Shown here: piece after piece, positions 25,154 through 33,714 of the stretch
Numbering within the stretch: position 1 is the stretch's first letter
Layout: the number at the start of each line of letters is the position of its first letter
Notes under the pieces: generated by a model
What the model was told of the DNA's origin: nothing
What the model saw: only the letters and a program-made list of their open reading frames with translations
The model's database searches: none
Program-made: the position numbers and the translations under genes
NCBI RefSeq assembly: GCF_023718305.1
Contig: NZ_QEYO01000023.1
Coordinates: 1-64,000 of the forward strand
Source: Gramella sp. AN32
GTDB taxonomy: Bacteria; Bacteroidota; Bacteroidia; Flavobacteriales; Flavobacteriaceae
Direction: 5' to 3'
Length of the DNA: 64,000 nucleotides

Positions 25154-27577
25154 TTAAAATTTATAATTAAAGCCAAGCCTTATAATCTGAGTTTCATAAT
25201 AATTCTCATAGAGTGCCGTAAAATTTTCTCCAGTTATCCTTTGGCGCATACCAAAACGATTGAACACATCTGTTGCAGATAAGGTAATTTCCCCTTTCTT
25301 CTTCCAAATATATTTTTTGAAACCAATATCTATGGAAGATCTGGCAAGTTCTTCCCCTTGTGGGATATTACGTTTCGAATAATAAAGTCCTGTTATCTGT
25401 GTTTCCAATTCCCATGGCAGCTGAAATGTATTTGTCATCTTGAAATCCCCAGCAATATCTGTCGATTGTTGTATAACAAAGGGGCGCTCATATGGAAACA
25501 ATAGAGTTCCCTGATAATCATCAATGCTATTGCGATAGATGTTGAAACTTGACGTAAGTTTCCAATAATCTGCAATATCCTGACTGAACAATACTTCCAG
25601 ACCGGTATTGGTACTACTCCCGGTATTTTGATAAATCCGGTTTACAATATCATAATCGGAATTGCTGTTATCTATACTGAAAATACGCTGATAGGCACCT
25701 TTGATCTCCCGATGGTAAATTGCAGAAAACAGCGAACCCGCACCCCAGGAGTACCGGTGCGCCACTTCCACCGAATTTGTGAACTGTGGCCTCAAATAAG
25801 GATTCCCCACCTTCAACAGTTCGGGGTCGTCATATTTGGGGAAAATACGCAATTCCGGTTCTCCCGGCCTATCCACACGGCGGTTGTAGAAAGCTGAAAG
25901 TTTGTTTTTGCTATTCAGTTTATAGGTAAACCGGATGCTGGGGAACAATTCAAAATAATTATAGCGATCATTGGTATCGTAATAGGTGTTTTCCGGGTCC
26001 AATTCATAGGAAACATCGGTGTGTTCAGCCCTTAAGCCAGCTTCTATATCAAAAAGGTCTTTTTCCAACAGGTAATTTGCATAGGCGGCATACAAATTTT
26101 CAGACCATTTTGAAAAATCACCCAAATTGGGATAGATGATGGATTCATTACCCCGCACAACCCTATAATCTACCGGCAGTCTGCGGAAGCGTGTCTTTGC
26201 CCCTAATTCAATTCTTCCATTGCTCAAGGCACGGGCATAATCTGTGGAAATACTGGTGGTATGTTCAACAGCCCTAATATTGGTCATGTCACGACCAATG
26301 CGCACAGCGGAACTATCATTTAAGAAATAACTTTCATCTTCCAGCCCACGTGTGTATTGAGCATTGGCAGATAGTGAATGTCCTGCCTGTACGAAATTAT
26401 GCTTATAGGCCACGGCCGCATTTATGTAGCTGGTCACTTCTTCTTCCTTCCATGTGTATAGGCGCTCACGAACTTTATTAATGAAATCAATGAAAGCCAC
26501 CTGCGAGGTATCAATATGTTTTTCCCTATCAAACATTCCAGAAAAAGTTATAGCGTCATTTTCGCTAATTTCATAATCTATTCCTCCGGTTATTATCGAG
26601 CGGAATTGCTTTCGGTTTTCAGGAACCTGGGAGATGATGGTACGACCATCGTTGTAGAAACGGGTGGTAAATTCATTATTGGGCAAAGCTTCCTGAAGGA
26701 TAAATTCCGTCTGTAAAAAATAATTTAGTTTTCCGGTTCGATAATTAAGGTTTAAACTGGGAATGAGTTTTGGATTGACCGAAAAACTGCCAAAATCGGT
26801 TGGGGTATCTTTTTTTCTTTTGGATAAGGCACCCAGGCCAAAAGACAATCCCAGGTCGCCATTAAGTCCTGTTTGTTTTTCTTTTTTGTAGATAATGTTA
26901 ACGATACCTGCAAAGCCATTGGCATCATATTTTGCCGAGGGATTGTTGATGATTTCAATACGCTCGATATTTGCAGCGGGAATATTGGACAGCCCTTTTT
27001 GATTACCAAATCCGGTTAAACTGGATTGCTTTCCATCAATGAGAACTACTACTTTATCGCTACCGCGCAATACTATTTTCCCTTCTTGGTCAAAAGCCAC
27101 CCCTGGCATTGTTTTCATCGCATCCAATACAGAACCTCCAGACTGAGCTAGATTATCATCAAGACTAAAAGATTTCTTGTCAAGATGAGACGAGATTGTT
27201 GCTCGTTCTGCAAGAATGGCCACTTCATCCAATGCTTCTGAGGATGCTTTAAGTTCTATCTTTCCTAAATCAAATATAGGATTGAGGCCACCAGCGGTAA
27301 TTTTCTTCTCCACTGTTTCGAAACCAATGTAAGATATGATCACCACATAAGTACCCGTAGGCAATTCAATAGTAAAGTGACCGATATCATTAGTTACTGT
27401 TCCCGTAACTATTGCCTGTGTAGCAATATCTTTAATCGCTACCGTTACGAATGGCAATGCTTCTTGTGTGGTTTGCTCTATTACCTGGCCTGTAATTATT
27501 ATTTCCTGGGCCAGGGTAATTTTAAAAAACAATAAAAAGAGAAGAATAAAAGATCTTCTTAGCGTGATTCCCAACAT
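25154..27577 (-). CDS. TonB-dependent outer-membrane receptor (OMP_b-brl type)
   Basis: An 807-residue outer-membrane receptor. After a signal peptide (to about residue 24) comes a carboxypeptidase-regulatory-like beta-sandwich (ITGQVIEQTTQEALPFVTVA), a TonB plug (SGGSVLDAMKTMPGVAFDQE with NIERIEIINNPSAKYDANGF), and a long beta-barrel ending in RLGFNYKF with the terminal Phe. The barrel belongs to the outer-membrane-beta-barrel family rather than SusC, so the ligand is more likely a metal chelate, peptide or signal than a glycan. A regulated promoter with 11-bp repeats lies 16-50 bp upstream, tying it to the neighbouring two-component system. Confidence 0.9.
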   Translation of the reverse strand: MLGITLRRSFILLFLLFFKITLAQEIIITGQVIEQTTQEALPFVTVAIKDIATQAIVTGTVTNDIGHFTIELPTGTYVVIISYIGFETVEKKITAGGLNPIFDLGKIELKASSEALDEVAILAERATISSHLDKKSFSLDDNLAQSGGSVLDAMKTMPGVAFDQEGKIVLRGSDKVVVLIDGKQSSLTGFGNQKGLSNIPAANIERIEIINNPSAKYDANGFAGIVNIIYKKEKQTGLNGDLGLSFGLGALSKRKKDTPTDFGSFSVNPKLIPSLNLNYRTGKLNYFLQTEFILQEALPNNEFTTRFYNDGRTIISQVPENRKQFRSIITGGIDYEISENDAITFSGMFDREKHIDTSQVAFIDFINKVRERLYTWKEEEVTSYINAAVAYKHNFVQAGHSLSANAQYTRGLEDESYFLNDSSAVRIGRDMTNIRAVEHTTSISTDYARALSNGRIELGAKTRFRRLPVDYRVVRGNESIIYPNLGDFSKWSENLYAAYANYLLEKDLFDIEAGLRAEHTDVSYELDPENTYYDTNDRYNYFELFPSIRFTYKLNSKNKLSAFYNRRVDRPGEPELRIFPKYDDPELLKVGNPYLRPQFTNSVEVAHRYSWGAGSLFSAIYHREIKGAYQRIFSIDNSNSDYDIVNRIYQNTGSSTNTGLEVLFSQDIADYWKLTSSFNIYRNSIDDYQGTLLFPYERPFVIQQSTDIAGDFKMTNTFQLPWELETQITGLYYSKRNIPQGEELARSSIDIGFKKYIWKKKGEITLSATDVFNRFGMRQRITGENFTALYENYYETQIIRLGFNYKF

Positions 27578-27592
27578 CTAATAAATTTTTCG

Positions 27593-27627
27593 GGAAAATA
27601 GTTGATGGTTCTTAAGGAAATTTAAAG
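27593..27627 (-). promoter_or_regulatory. Two-component-system promoter of the TonB receptor gene
   Basis: CTTAAG (27611) and TTAAAG (27622) stand 11 bp apart; 10 bp toward the gene is TATTTTCC (27600-27593), a weaker match to the -7 box. Spacing is identical to the other four copies in the cluster. Confidence 0.65.
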
Positions 27628-27648
27628 TTTTTGAGCCATCATACAATC

Positions 27649-28962
27649 TTATTTATTAAAGTCAACGCTGAATATATGTTGTCCTTGGGAAGTAAGCTCG
27701 CGCTGGGTTTTGATAGCGGTATCAGTTTCTGTTGAAGTCCTAAAACTATAAGATGGTCCAAACCTGTAATAATCACAAATTTTCTTTACAATAGAAAGAC
27801 CTAAACCTGTGGAGTCGGCTTTTTTGCTTTCCTTATAGAAACGTTCAAAAATACTTTCCGGTTGTTTTAGCGCTACGTTTCCATCGTTGATTATGCTACA
27901 ATTATTCCCTTCAATAATGACTTCAACAGCATGGTTGTCTACGTTGTGTTTTACCGCATTAGCTAGAAGGTTATTAAACAGTATGACCGCTAAAGTCTTA
28001 TCCATTACTACACTTATCTTACTATTTTCAACGAATATAATCCGGGTCTGGATCAATTCCCTAAAATTTTCAATGACCTGTTGAATGATTTCATTGATCG
28101 ATATCGTTTCTTTTGCGGTAAATTGGTTGTTATCGATTTTGGCCAGCAATATTAACCTTTTGTTGAGTTGTTTCAGCCTTTGGATGTCGCCCTGTAAGGA
28201 ACTCAATTGTTCATATTGGCTTTCGTTAATCTTTTGGTCATTGATGAGCGTTTCAATTTTCGCCTGCATGATCGCCAGTGGCGTTTGCATTTCATGAGAG
28301 ACATCTTCTGTAAACTGTCTCAGGTTACGGTAATCTGTTTGGATTTTGGCAGTGAGTGATTCCATCTCGCGGTTGAGTTCGTGGAATTCCAATATTTCAG
28401 ATTCTTCAAAGTTTAGTGGTTTATCAGCCTTTACAGAAAATTCTTTTAGTTTATTTAAATTGATAAAGAATGGTCGCCACAATTTTTCGTTCCGGGATTT
28501 ATTCAGATAAAATAGAAAGATAAAACCCAGAAAAATGATGACCATAAAAGTAAAAACGATAGCAAAAAGAATATCTTCAGATTCAATTACCATTGCCCGT
28601 ACCGTAATTTTATATTGCTGTCCGTTAATGTTTTTGGTTCCGGAGAGTTGCTTAAAAAGTTCTATTTCATCCTGGAGGGGATCATATATGAGGGTGTCAA
28701 TTAGTTCATTGTCCTGTGGGATTTCTGTTTTTTCAGCCATCATAATGGGAGGGATGCCCACCAGGTCTGGATTCTTTTCCAATAAACGCTCTACGCGATC
28801 TTTATTTGAATAAAGTTCTTCTTCTATCTCGTTCTCTAAAAGCGATCTTGTATATAAATAAAGTGCTATACCAGAGAGTATCATGATGATGATACTGGTA
28901 ATCAAAAAGGTTTTAGAAGCCTTTCTGAGAAGTCTTGTTTTATTTTTAGTTGAATTTTTAAT
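27649..28962 (-). CDS. Sensor histidine kinase
   Basis: A membrane-bound histidine kinase with two transmembrane segments (ITSIIIMILSGIALYLYT near the N-terminus and ILFAIVFTFMVIIFLGFIFL) enclosing a short periplasmic loop of about 75 residues. The H-box is EDVSHEMQTPLAIMQ; the ATPase has the N-box NNLLANAVKHN and GLGLSIVKKICDYY. From the TTG at 28905 it has 418 residues. Upstream codons in frame (KNSTKNKTRLLRKASKTF) look like a normal cytoplasmic N-terminus and begin at an ATT (28962) that overlaps the response-regulator stop as ATTAA. I therefore place the likely start there (437 residues). Partner of the regulator encoded directly upstream. Confidence 0.88.
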   Translation of the reverse strand: MKNSTKNKTRLLRKASKTFLITSIIIMILSGIALYLYTRSLLENEIEEELYSNKDRVERLLEKNPDLVGIPPIMMAEKTEIPQDNELIDTLIYDPLQDEIELFKQLSGTKNINGQQYKITVRAMVIESEDILFAIVFTFMVIIFLGFIFLFYLNKSRNEKLWRPFFINLNKLKEFSVKADKPLNFEESEILEFHELNREMESLTAKIQTDYRNLRQFTEDVSHEMQTPLAIMQAKIETLINDQKINESQYEQLSSLQGDIQRLKQLNKRLILLAKIDNNQFTAKETISINEIIQQVIENFRELIQTRIIFVENSKISVVMDKTLAVILFNNLLANAVKHNVDNHAVEVIIEGNNCSIINDGNVALKQPESIFERFYKESKKADSTGLGLSIVKKICDYYRFGPSYSFRTSTETDTAIKTQRELTSQGQHIFSVDFNK

Positions 28963-29632
28963 CGGCTATAAATTTATAACCGCTCCCATAAGCAGTCTGT
29001 ATATATTTTGCACCTTCATTAGTAAGCTTCTTTCTCAGGTTATTGATGTGTACATAAATAAAATCAAAATTATCCAGCAGGTCACTATCATCGCCCCAGA
29101 GGTGTTCTGCAATAATGGCCTTTGAAAGCACACGTCCCTGATTGGTTATAAAAAATAATAGTAAATCGTATTCCTTTCGGGTAAGCGCGATAGGCATATC
29201 ATTTACGTAAGCACTACGTGCTAAAGTATCCAGTTTAATTTCGTGGAAGTAGATACTATCATCGCCTCCAAACTGCCCACGCCTTAGTACAGCTTTAATT
29301 CGTGAATTCAATTCTGCCAGATGAAAAGGCTTGGTAATATAATCATCGGCACCCAAATCGAGGCCTTGCAGTTTATCCTCTAAAGAATTGTTTGCAGAAA
29401 TTATGATAACCCCTGCTTTTTTATGTTGTTGTTTGAGTTTTTTAAGTAAATCAAGCCCGCTACCGGTAATTAAATTTATATCAAGGATCACGATTTCGTA
29501 ATCATATAGTTCCAGCTTTTCAGAAGCTTCGTGATAATCAGATGCCGTTTCGCATATGTTTGCGTCCTGACTTAAATAGGTCGCGATGGATTTTTGCAAA
29601 TCCTTTTCATCTTCGGCAATTAGATATTTCAT
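28958..29632 (-). CDS. OmpR-family response regulator
   Basis: A 224-residue regulator: receiver domain (acidic pocket EDE near residue 8, phospho-acceptor Asp51 in VILDINL, Lys in YITKPFH) and a C-terminal winged helix (ALTRKEYDLLLFFITNQGRV ... DFIYVHINNLRKKL ... YGSGYKF). It forms a pair with the kinase downstream. Three 11-bp-spaced hexamers lie in its own promoter, which points to autoregulation, and the same element precedes four other positions in the cluster. Relatives in proteobacteria respond to metals, cationic peptides or low Mg, but no ligand can be read from this sequence. Confidence 0.93.
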   Translation of the reverse strand: MKYLIAEDEKDLQKSIATYLSQDANICETASDYHEASEKLELYDYEIVILDINLITGSGLDLLKKLKQQHKKAGVIIISANNSLEDKLQGLDLGADDYITKPFHLAELNSRIKAVLRRGQFGGDDSIYFHEIKLDTLARSAYVNDMPIALTRKEYDLLLFFITNQGRVLSKAIIAEHLWGDDSDLLDNFDFIYVHINNLRKKLTNEGAKYIQTAYGSGYKFIAD

Positions 29633-29651
29633 CTTTATAAAGTTAATCCAA

Positions 29652-29697
29652 TAAATCTAGTGTTGGATTCTTAAGTTATTCTAAAGTATAGCTAAAG
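29652..29697 (-). promoter_or_regulatory. Autoregulated promoter of the response regulator/kinase operon
   Basis: CTTAAG (29670), CTAAAG (29681) and CTAAAG (29692) form three direct repeats at exact 11-bp steps; 10 bp toward the gene lies TAGATTTA (29659-29652), a TAnnTTTA -7 box. The start codon is 20 bp beyond it. Confidence 0.75.
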
Positions 29698-29759
29698 TAA
29701 AAATGAACTTCAATTTGTCTTTAGATTATATTTTTATCGATGCACCTAATTCTATGCTT

Positions 29760-29917
29760 ATGGGTAAAATTACTTTTTTACTCTTTTTAATCATTTCAAT
29801 TCCAAAAAGTTACAGTCAGTGTACAACTACTCCGACAGTAAATATCAGTGCAAATACGGAAACTATTTGTGAAGGAGAAGAAGTGTTGTTTCAATCCAGC
29901 ATTACCGGTGGAAATGA
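29760..29917 (+). pseudogene. Truncated start of a secreted surface/PKD-type protein
   Basis: From ATG 29760 a signal peptide (MGKITFLLFLIISIPKSYSQ) leads into CTTTPTVNISANTETICEGE followed by EVLFQSSITGG. This is the N-terminus of the very long gliding/adhesin-type surface proteins of Flavobacteriia with PKD or Ig-like repeats. After about 50 codons the homology stops, and the frame runs on into DNA antisense to the restriction-modification remnant. Everything downstream has been lost, with a sharp junction near 29917. Confidence 0.55.
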
Positions 29918-29942
29918 ATGGGAAGCTTCTTACCAGAAATTT

Positions 29943-30990
29943 TCAATCTTCATGAATAATTTCAATTTTATCAATCTCCTGCATCAATCTATGAGTTTCA
30001 GTTAGGGCGACAATAATTTTCTGGTAATGCAGAATATCTTCAAAACTTAGTTTTCGCCCTTTACGATCTTTTAACCATTTTTGAGCAGGCTGGTAACCGC
30101 CTATATAGAATTCCCAGGCTGTTTTGGGAACGTTTTCAAAATATTGGGTATCGTTGATCCAGACCTTGCCGGTTTCTGCAGTAACAGACTGCTTCGTCAC
30201 TTCACTCCTCGCAGAGACGTTTTGATTGCTGGTCTTGTTCTCCTCGTCAATGGTAACTTGTTTCAGTATCTCTTGCTTTGGTTCATAACCCGGACTTGTC
30301 CTGGTGATCTTGCGAGTGATCACATTATCCCCATCTATAGGATAAGAAGTTATAAAATCTTCTACCAGCGGACTTTCCAATAAATGTATACTCCTTAATT
30401 CGCCGCCCAGTTTTACCAGTTTCCAGAATTTTTCTGCATCCTCAGGATAAGGCACTCGGGGAAAATCAATTTTTAAAAATTCTTTATAGGTTTCACGATA
30501 GGTGGGTGAATGCAGCACCGCGTAGATATAATCCAGCAGGTTGAGAGGCGTAAACCAGGTTTTATACTCCTCCCGTAATTCACGACTTTCTGAAAAACAA
30601 ACTTCGCCTTCTCACGGTTCTTCAGCTAAAAATTCCAGGTCCAGCCTTTTTTCTAGTTGTTCAACAATTTTCTTATTAAGATTCGGCTTACGATCTGGAG
30701 AATCATCAATTTTAGTCTGATCTGTTTTTTCGGGATATATATAGAGGGAAAACCTGATTTTGCTCTTTAGTTTTATTAGAAATTAGACAAGCATCCGCAA
30801 TATTATTACAAAGAAAAACATGAGTGTATCCAATTTTTGACAATTGCTTTGGTAATAATAATGTTATATTTCTATTCTTCATTTGTTCTAAAACCTGTAT
30901 TCTTGGCCTATAGGAAGCGGGCAGTGTTATTTCATTAGGAATCTGGTTAGCGTTAAAAACTGCAATACTAACCAGTAGGGTAGGAGTAAG
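29943..30990 (-). pseudogene. Type ISP restriction-modification enzyme, C-terminal remnant
   Basis: The minus strand carries about 345 codons of the C-terminal target-recognition part of a single-chain type ISP (LlaGI-like) enzyme. From the N-side: GYTHVFLCNNIADACLISNK, then FPLYI, a frame change inside a (TA)n tract near 30740, then YPEKTDQ..DRKPNLNKKIVEQL, an in-frame TGA near 30613, then WFTPLNLLDYIYAVLHSPTY, IDFPRVPYPEDAEKFWKLVK and finally YIGGYQPAQKWLKDRKGRKL with LSFEDILHYQKIIVAL. The nuclease, helicase and methylase domains are absent. It ends against a truncated surface-protein gene, so both were cut by one rearrangement. Confidence 0.8.
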
Positions 30991-31146
30991 TAGATTTTAG
31001 GAAGGTAAAGCTAATAAATAATCTTAAAAATTTTAAGAGTTCAATAGATTAATCTGATTCCGATCAATCAATCGCTTATTTTTAGGACGCGGTATTGTCA
31101 ACTTAGACCTGGTTTGTTGGGAAAGTTAATTATTTCTTTAAAATTT

Positions 31147-31173
31147 CACCGCTTATTTGGATACGTGGTTGGC
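31147..31173 (-). repeat. attC-like left arm after the lipocalin-like gene
   Basis: On the minus strand the sequence GCCAACCACGTATCCAAATA (continuing AGCGGTG) resembles the left arm at 14203 (GCTAACAATGTATCGCAAAT). It lies just 3' of the gene at 31188, the position expected for a cassette site. The opposite arm is not evident. Confidence 0.4.
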
Positions 31174-31187
31174 AATTGGCTTTTTTC

Positions 31188-31637
31188 CTAGAATTTAGTT
31201 AGGACTATTCCATTCTGCTCGTTATTGTAATAAATCGTCAATTTGTTGGAATCAATTTTATATTCTTCTGCCAGTCTTATTGAATGAAATAACCTGCCCC
31301 ATTCAGGTTCATTTATTTCTGTCCAATTGGTATTATCAATGGATAAATTTTTTTTCGAGTCAATCGTAAAATCACCATAAAAAGTGTTCGTAACATTTTT
31401 ACCCGAAATATTTCCTTTTGAATTATCGGAAAAGATGAAACTTATTGTAATATCACCATTATTAAAGTCAGGCCAAGTATTATCTTCTGTTTTGGTTATT
31501 GATGTTGAGTCTTGATAATTTTCAAATGAAATTACTTTCCATTCACCTTCTAATTCATTGTCAATATTTTCTTCTTTTGAACAAGAAATAGATATAAATG
31601 TTAGAAAAATTACTCCGATATATTTTAGTACTTTCAT
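31188..31637 (-). CDS. Lipocalin-like lipoprotein of unknown function
   Basis: A 149-residue lipoprotein with lipobox SISC (Cys at about residue 20) and the mature start ELEGEWKVISFENYQD, the opening of small lipocalin-like or META-type beta-barrel proteins in Bacteroidota. The rest is beta-rich and ends with KLTIYYNNEQNGIVLTKF, a common last strand of this group. It stands alone, flanked on both sides by attC-like arms, and therefore looks like cargo of a mobile cassette. The function is unknown. Confidence 0.65.
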   Translation of the reverse strand: MKVLKYIGVIFLTFISISCSKEENIDNELEGEWKVISFENYQDSTSITKTEDNTWPDFNNGDITISFIFSDNSKGNISGKNVTNTFYGDFTIDSKKNLSIDNTNWTEINEPEWGRLFHSIRLAEEYKIDSNKLTIYYNNEQNGIVLTKF

Positions 31638-31700
31638 ATTATTTCTTTCTTACTAGATACGAAAATTTAAAATAAGTTGCGTGAACTTCGTTAAAAGCTT

Positions 31701-31731
31701 GTTGCCAACGATTATGATCCTCAAATTGCGG
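31701..31731 (-). repeat. attC-like right arm before the lipocalin-like gene
   Basis: On the minus strand CCGCAATTTGAGGATCATAA is followed by TCGTTGGCAAC. The GTTGGC end is the expected right-hand recombination box, and CCGCAATTTG mirrors the AAAT/GCGG element of the left arms. With the arm at 31147 it frames one cassette-like unit. Confidence 0.35.
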
Positions 31732-31833
31732 AGGTAAGGACGCGGACCTTCTAGGCAATGTGTCTTTTTTTTTCGGTTTATGTAATTTTGTATTGACTAT
31801 ATAAATCAATTGGATTTTATAAAATCAGTAGAG

Positions 31834-31865
31834 CGAGGATGAAAGTCATTAAGCCTCGTTTTTTT
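31834..31865 (+). terminator. Possible intrinsic terminator
   Basis: Stem CGAGG (31834-31838) and CCTCG (31854-31858) with a 15-nt loop, followed by seven T. There is no plus-strand gene directly upstream, so it probably belonged to a lost gene. The rest of 31638-32151 shows no ORF. Confidence 0.4.
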
Positions 31866-32151
31866 GTGAAATTTCCCCCAATAAAACTCGATTGTACCTA
31901 CTAAATTCAACTTAAAATAGCCAAAAGCTTTTGTCCACATTGTTTTGTTTTGATTGAAACCTGTAAGCTTGACCACTATTAAAAATTATACTTAACCCCC
32001 AAAAACTTTTTGAAAAATATTAGAATATTTTTCTATTTTTAACATAGGAAAACACATTATTTCCTGCTCTGTCAAAGGTTAGATAGGAATCAAACTCGTT
32101 CAGGGATACACTGTAGTTATAGACTGTTTAAAATTTAATCAAGAGTTGTAT

Positions 32152-32385
32152 ATGATCAAAAGGATCTTATTGGCCTTTACCGCTATCCTTATTCTGGTAG
32201 GCTGCTCAAAAGATGATTGTACAAAAACAATCATGACTCCTGAATTCCAGGTTGGAGGGGGGTACTATCCTTCACAAAAGTTAGAGATCCCATGCGACGA
32301 TCCGGGACCCATTGGAAAAGCTCATGATGATGTTATCTTTTGGCTAATAGATTCTGGACAATTGGCCAATTTGAAGACTTATTAA
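32152..32385 (+). CDS. Small lipoprotein (77 aa)
   Basis: The ATG at 32152 opens a lipoprotein signal (MIKRILLAFTAILILVGC) followed by a short polar mature part of about 58 residues with TPEFQVGGGYYPSQKLEIPC. An earlier TTG is possible but not needed. I do not recognise the family. The two cysteines of the mature part may form a disulfide. It lies in a debris-rich stretch and may itself be shortened. Confidence 0.5.
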   Translation: MIKRILLAFTAILILVGCSKDDCTKTIMTPEFQVGGGYYPSQKLEIPCDDPGPIGKAHDDVIFWLIDSGQLANLKTY

Positions 32386-32590
32386 CAGGAAACTGCATAC
32401 CTGATTGCAAAACATAATGGCTCAATTAAACATTTCTGGTACCACTTCCATTCTAGCCGGCATACTACACAGTTAGATATTCTTAGAGTGACATTTCTCA
32501 CTTATTTCAACGCATGTCACTTGTTAATTCATGTAAAACACCGGGATCTGCCGTCAATGATATTAAGAATATTTAAATGCATGAAAAGCT

Positions 32591-33533
32591 CTATCCCGTT
32601 GAAAAAGCTTTTGGTGTTGATTTTGTCCACAGCTTAAAGGCACGGCGAAAAGAGGACATTTCCGAGTAACCTAATATTTGAGCTACCTCTGACAGTTTCG
32701 TTTTTGGATTTTTCATCAGTTGCAACGCTAATCCCTTCGAACCCCGTTTGCTATTGTTCTGAAATTTGTGTCTTCCTCAAGCAGCTTACGTTGCAAGGTA
32801 CGTGGTGTAAGGTTTAAAGCTTCTGCTGCTTCTTTGATAGTCGGAACCTGTCCTTTAAACTGGTTAAACAATGCTCCTTTCAGCGCAATATCAATACGTT
32901 CTGATTCAAGTATCGCTTTTTTCCCCGCCAACACTGAATTGAATAATTGGAACAATGAAAGGTCACCCATTAACACAAGAAGTTCAACGTCTTCTTTCCG
33001 AAAAATTATCTTAGTCATTTCAGCACCAAAAAACACTTCACACCCGCAAAGTCTGTGGTACTCGGATATGTTCCGTCTTTCATAAATTGACTCAATACGA
33101 ACAGGAATAATTTTTTTACCGGACAATGCTCTTGCTGATCTGATGGTCGCAGCGATGCTTAATCCATTGCTTGACGGGCGGGCTCAGGGTAACGATGTAT
33201 CCACATTTTGTTTTGCCCCAGTTCTACCGTTGCATTACTAGTCTTGTACTATCTAAAGTCAGCCATAGGTGCGACCATCTTACTGTAAGTACAAAATGAT
33301 TGAAAAGCGTCGTCAATATTTTTACTGCTTTCCATTAAAAATCCTACCATACCTGTTTGCCTGTCATTCAGTTCCATCCCTAAATGCAGCTCTATGACGG
33401 GATCACCGGTAAGTTTCATTAATGGCTCCCAAATAAGAGCTGCTTTTTCCCATTCTAACATTACTTCGGAATCGCTCATTTCCTCAGCTGTGACGCCTGT
33501 TAGCTTACACAACTCATCGTATGCAACTCCCAT
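32591..33533 (-). pseudogene. AraC family regulator (arabinose-binding-domain type), disrupted
   Basis: Pieces of one AraC-type regulator in at least three frames. N-terminal piece 33533-33249: YDELCKLTGVTAEEMSDSEV, LHLGMELNDRQTGMVGFLME (the Arabinose_bd / OruR-like effector domain). Middle: ATVELGQNKMWIHRYPEPAR, then a stop and shift near 33170. Next piece 33126-32728: SEYHRLCGCEVFFGAEMTKI and the first HTH helix NLTPRTLQRKLLEED. After a further shift near 32735: LQLMKNPKTKLSEVAQILGY and SEMSSFRRAFKLWT, ending at 32591. All parts are recognisable, so the gene died recently. Confidence 0.8.
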
Positions 33534-33714
33534 TGAAGCAAAATGAAAAGAACATCAACAGGAGACTAATAATAACACCACCTAAAATACTGCTTCGTAT
33601 TTTTTTGTAATTTTTGGTTGTTTCTGCCAACTAAAATATTTCTATGTCTGTGTTAATGTAGAAGAATTGGCCCGAGATGATCATCAAAATATAATTGCTA
33701 ATAAAATATTTGGA

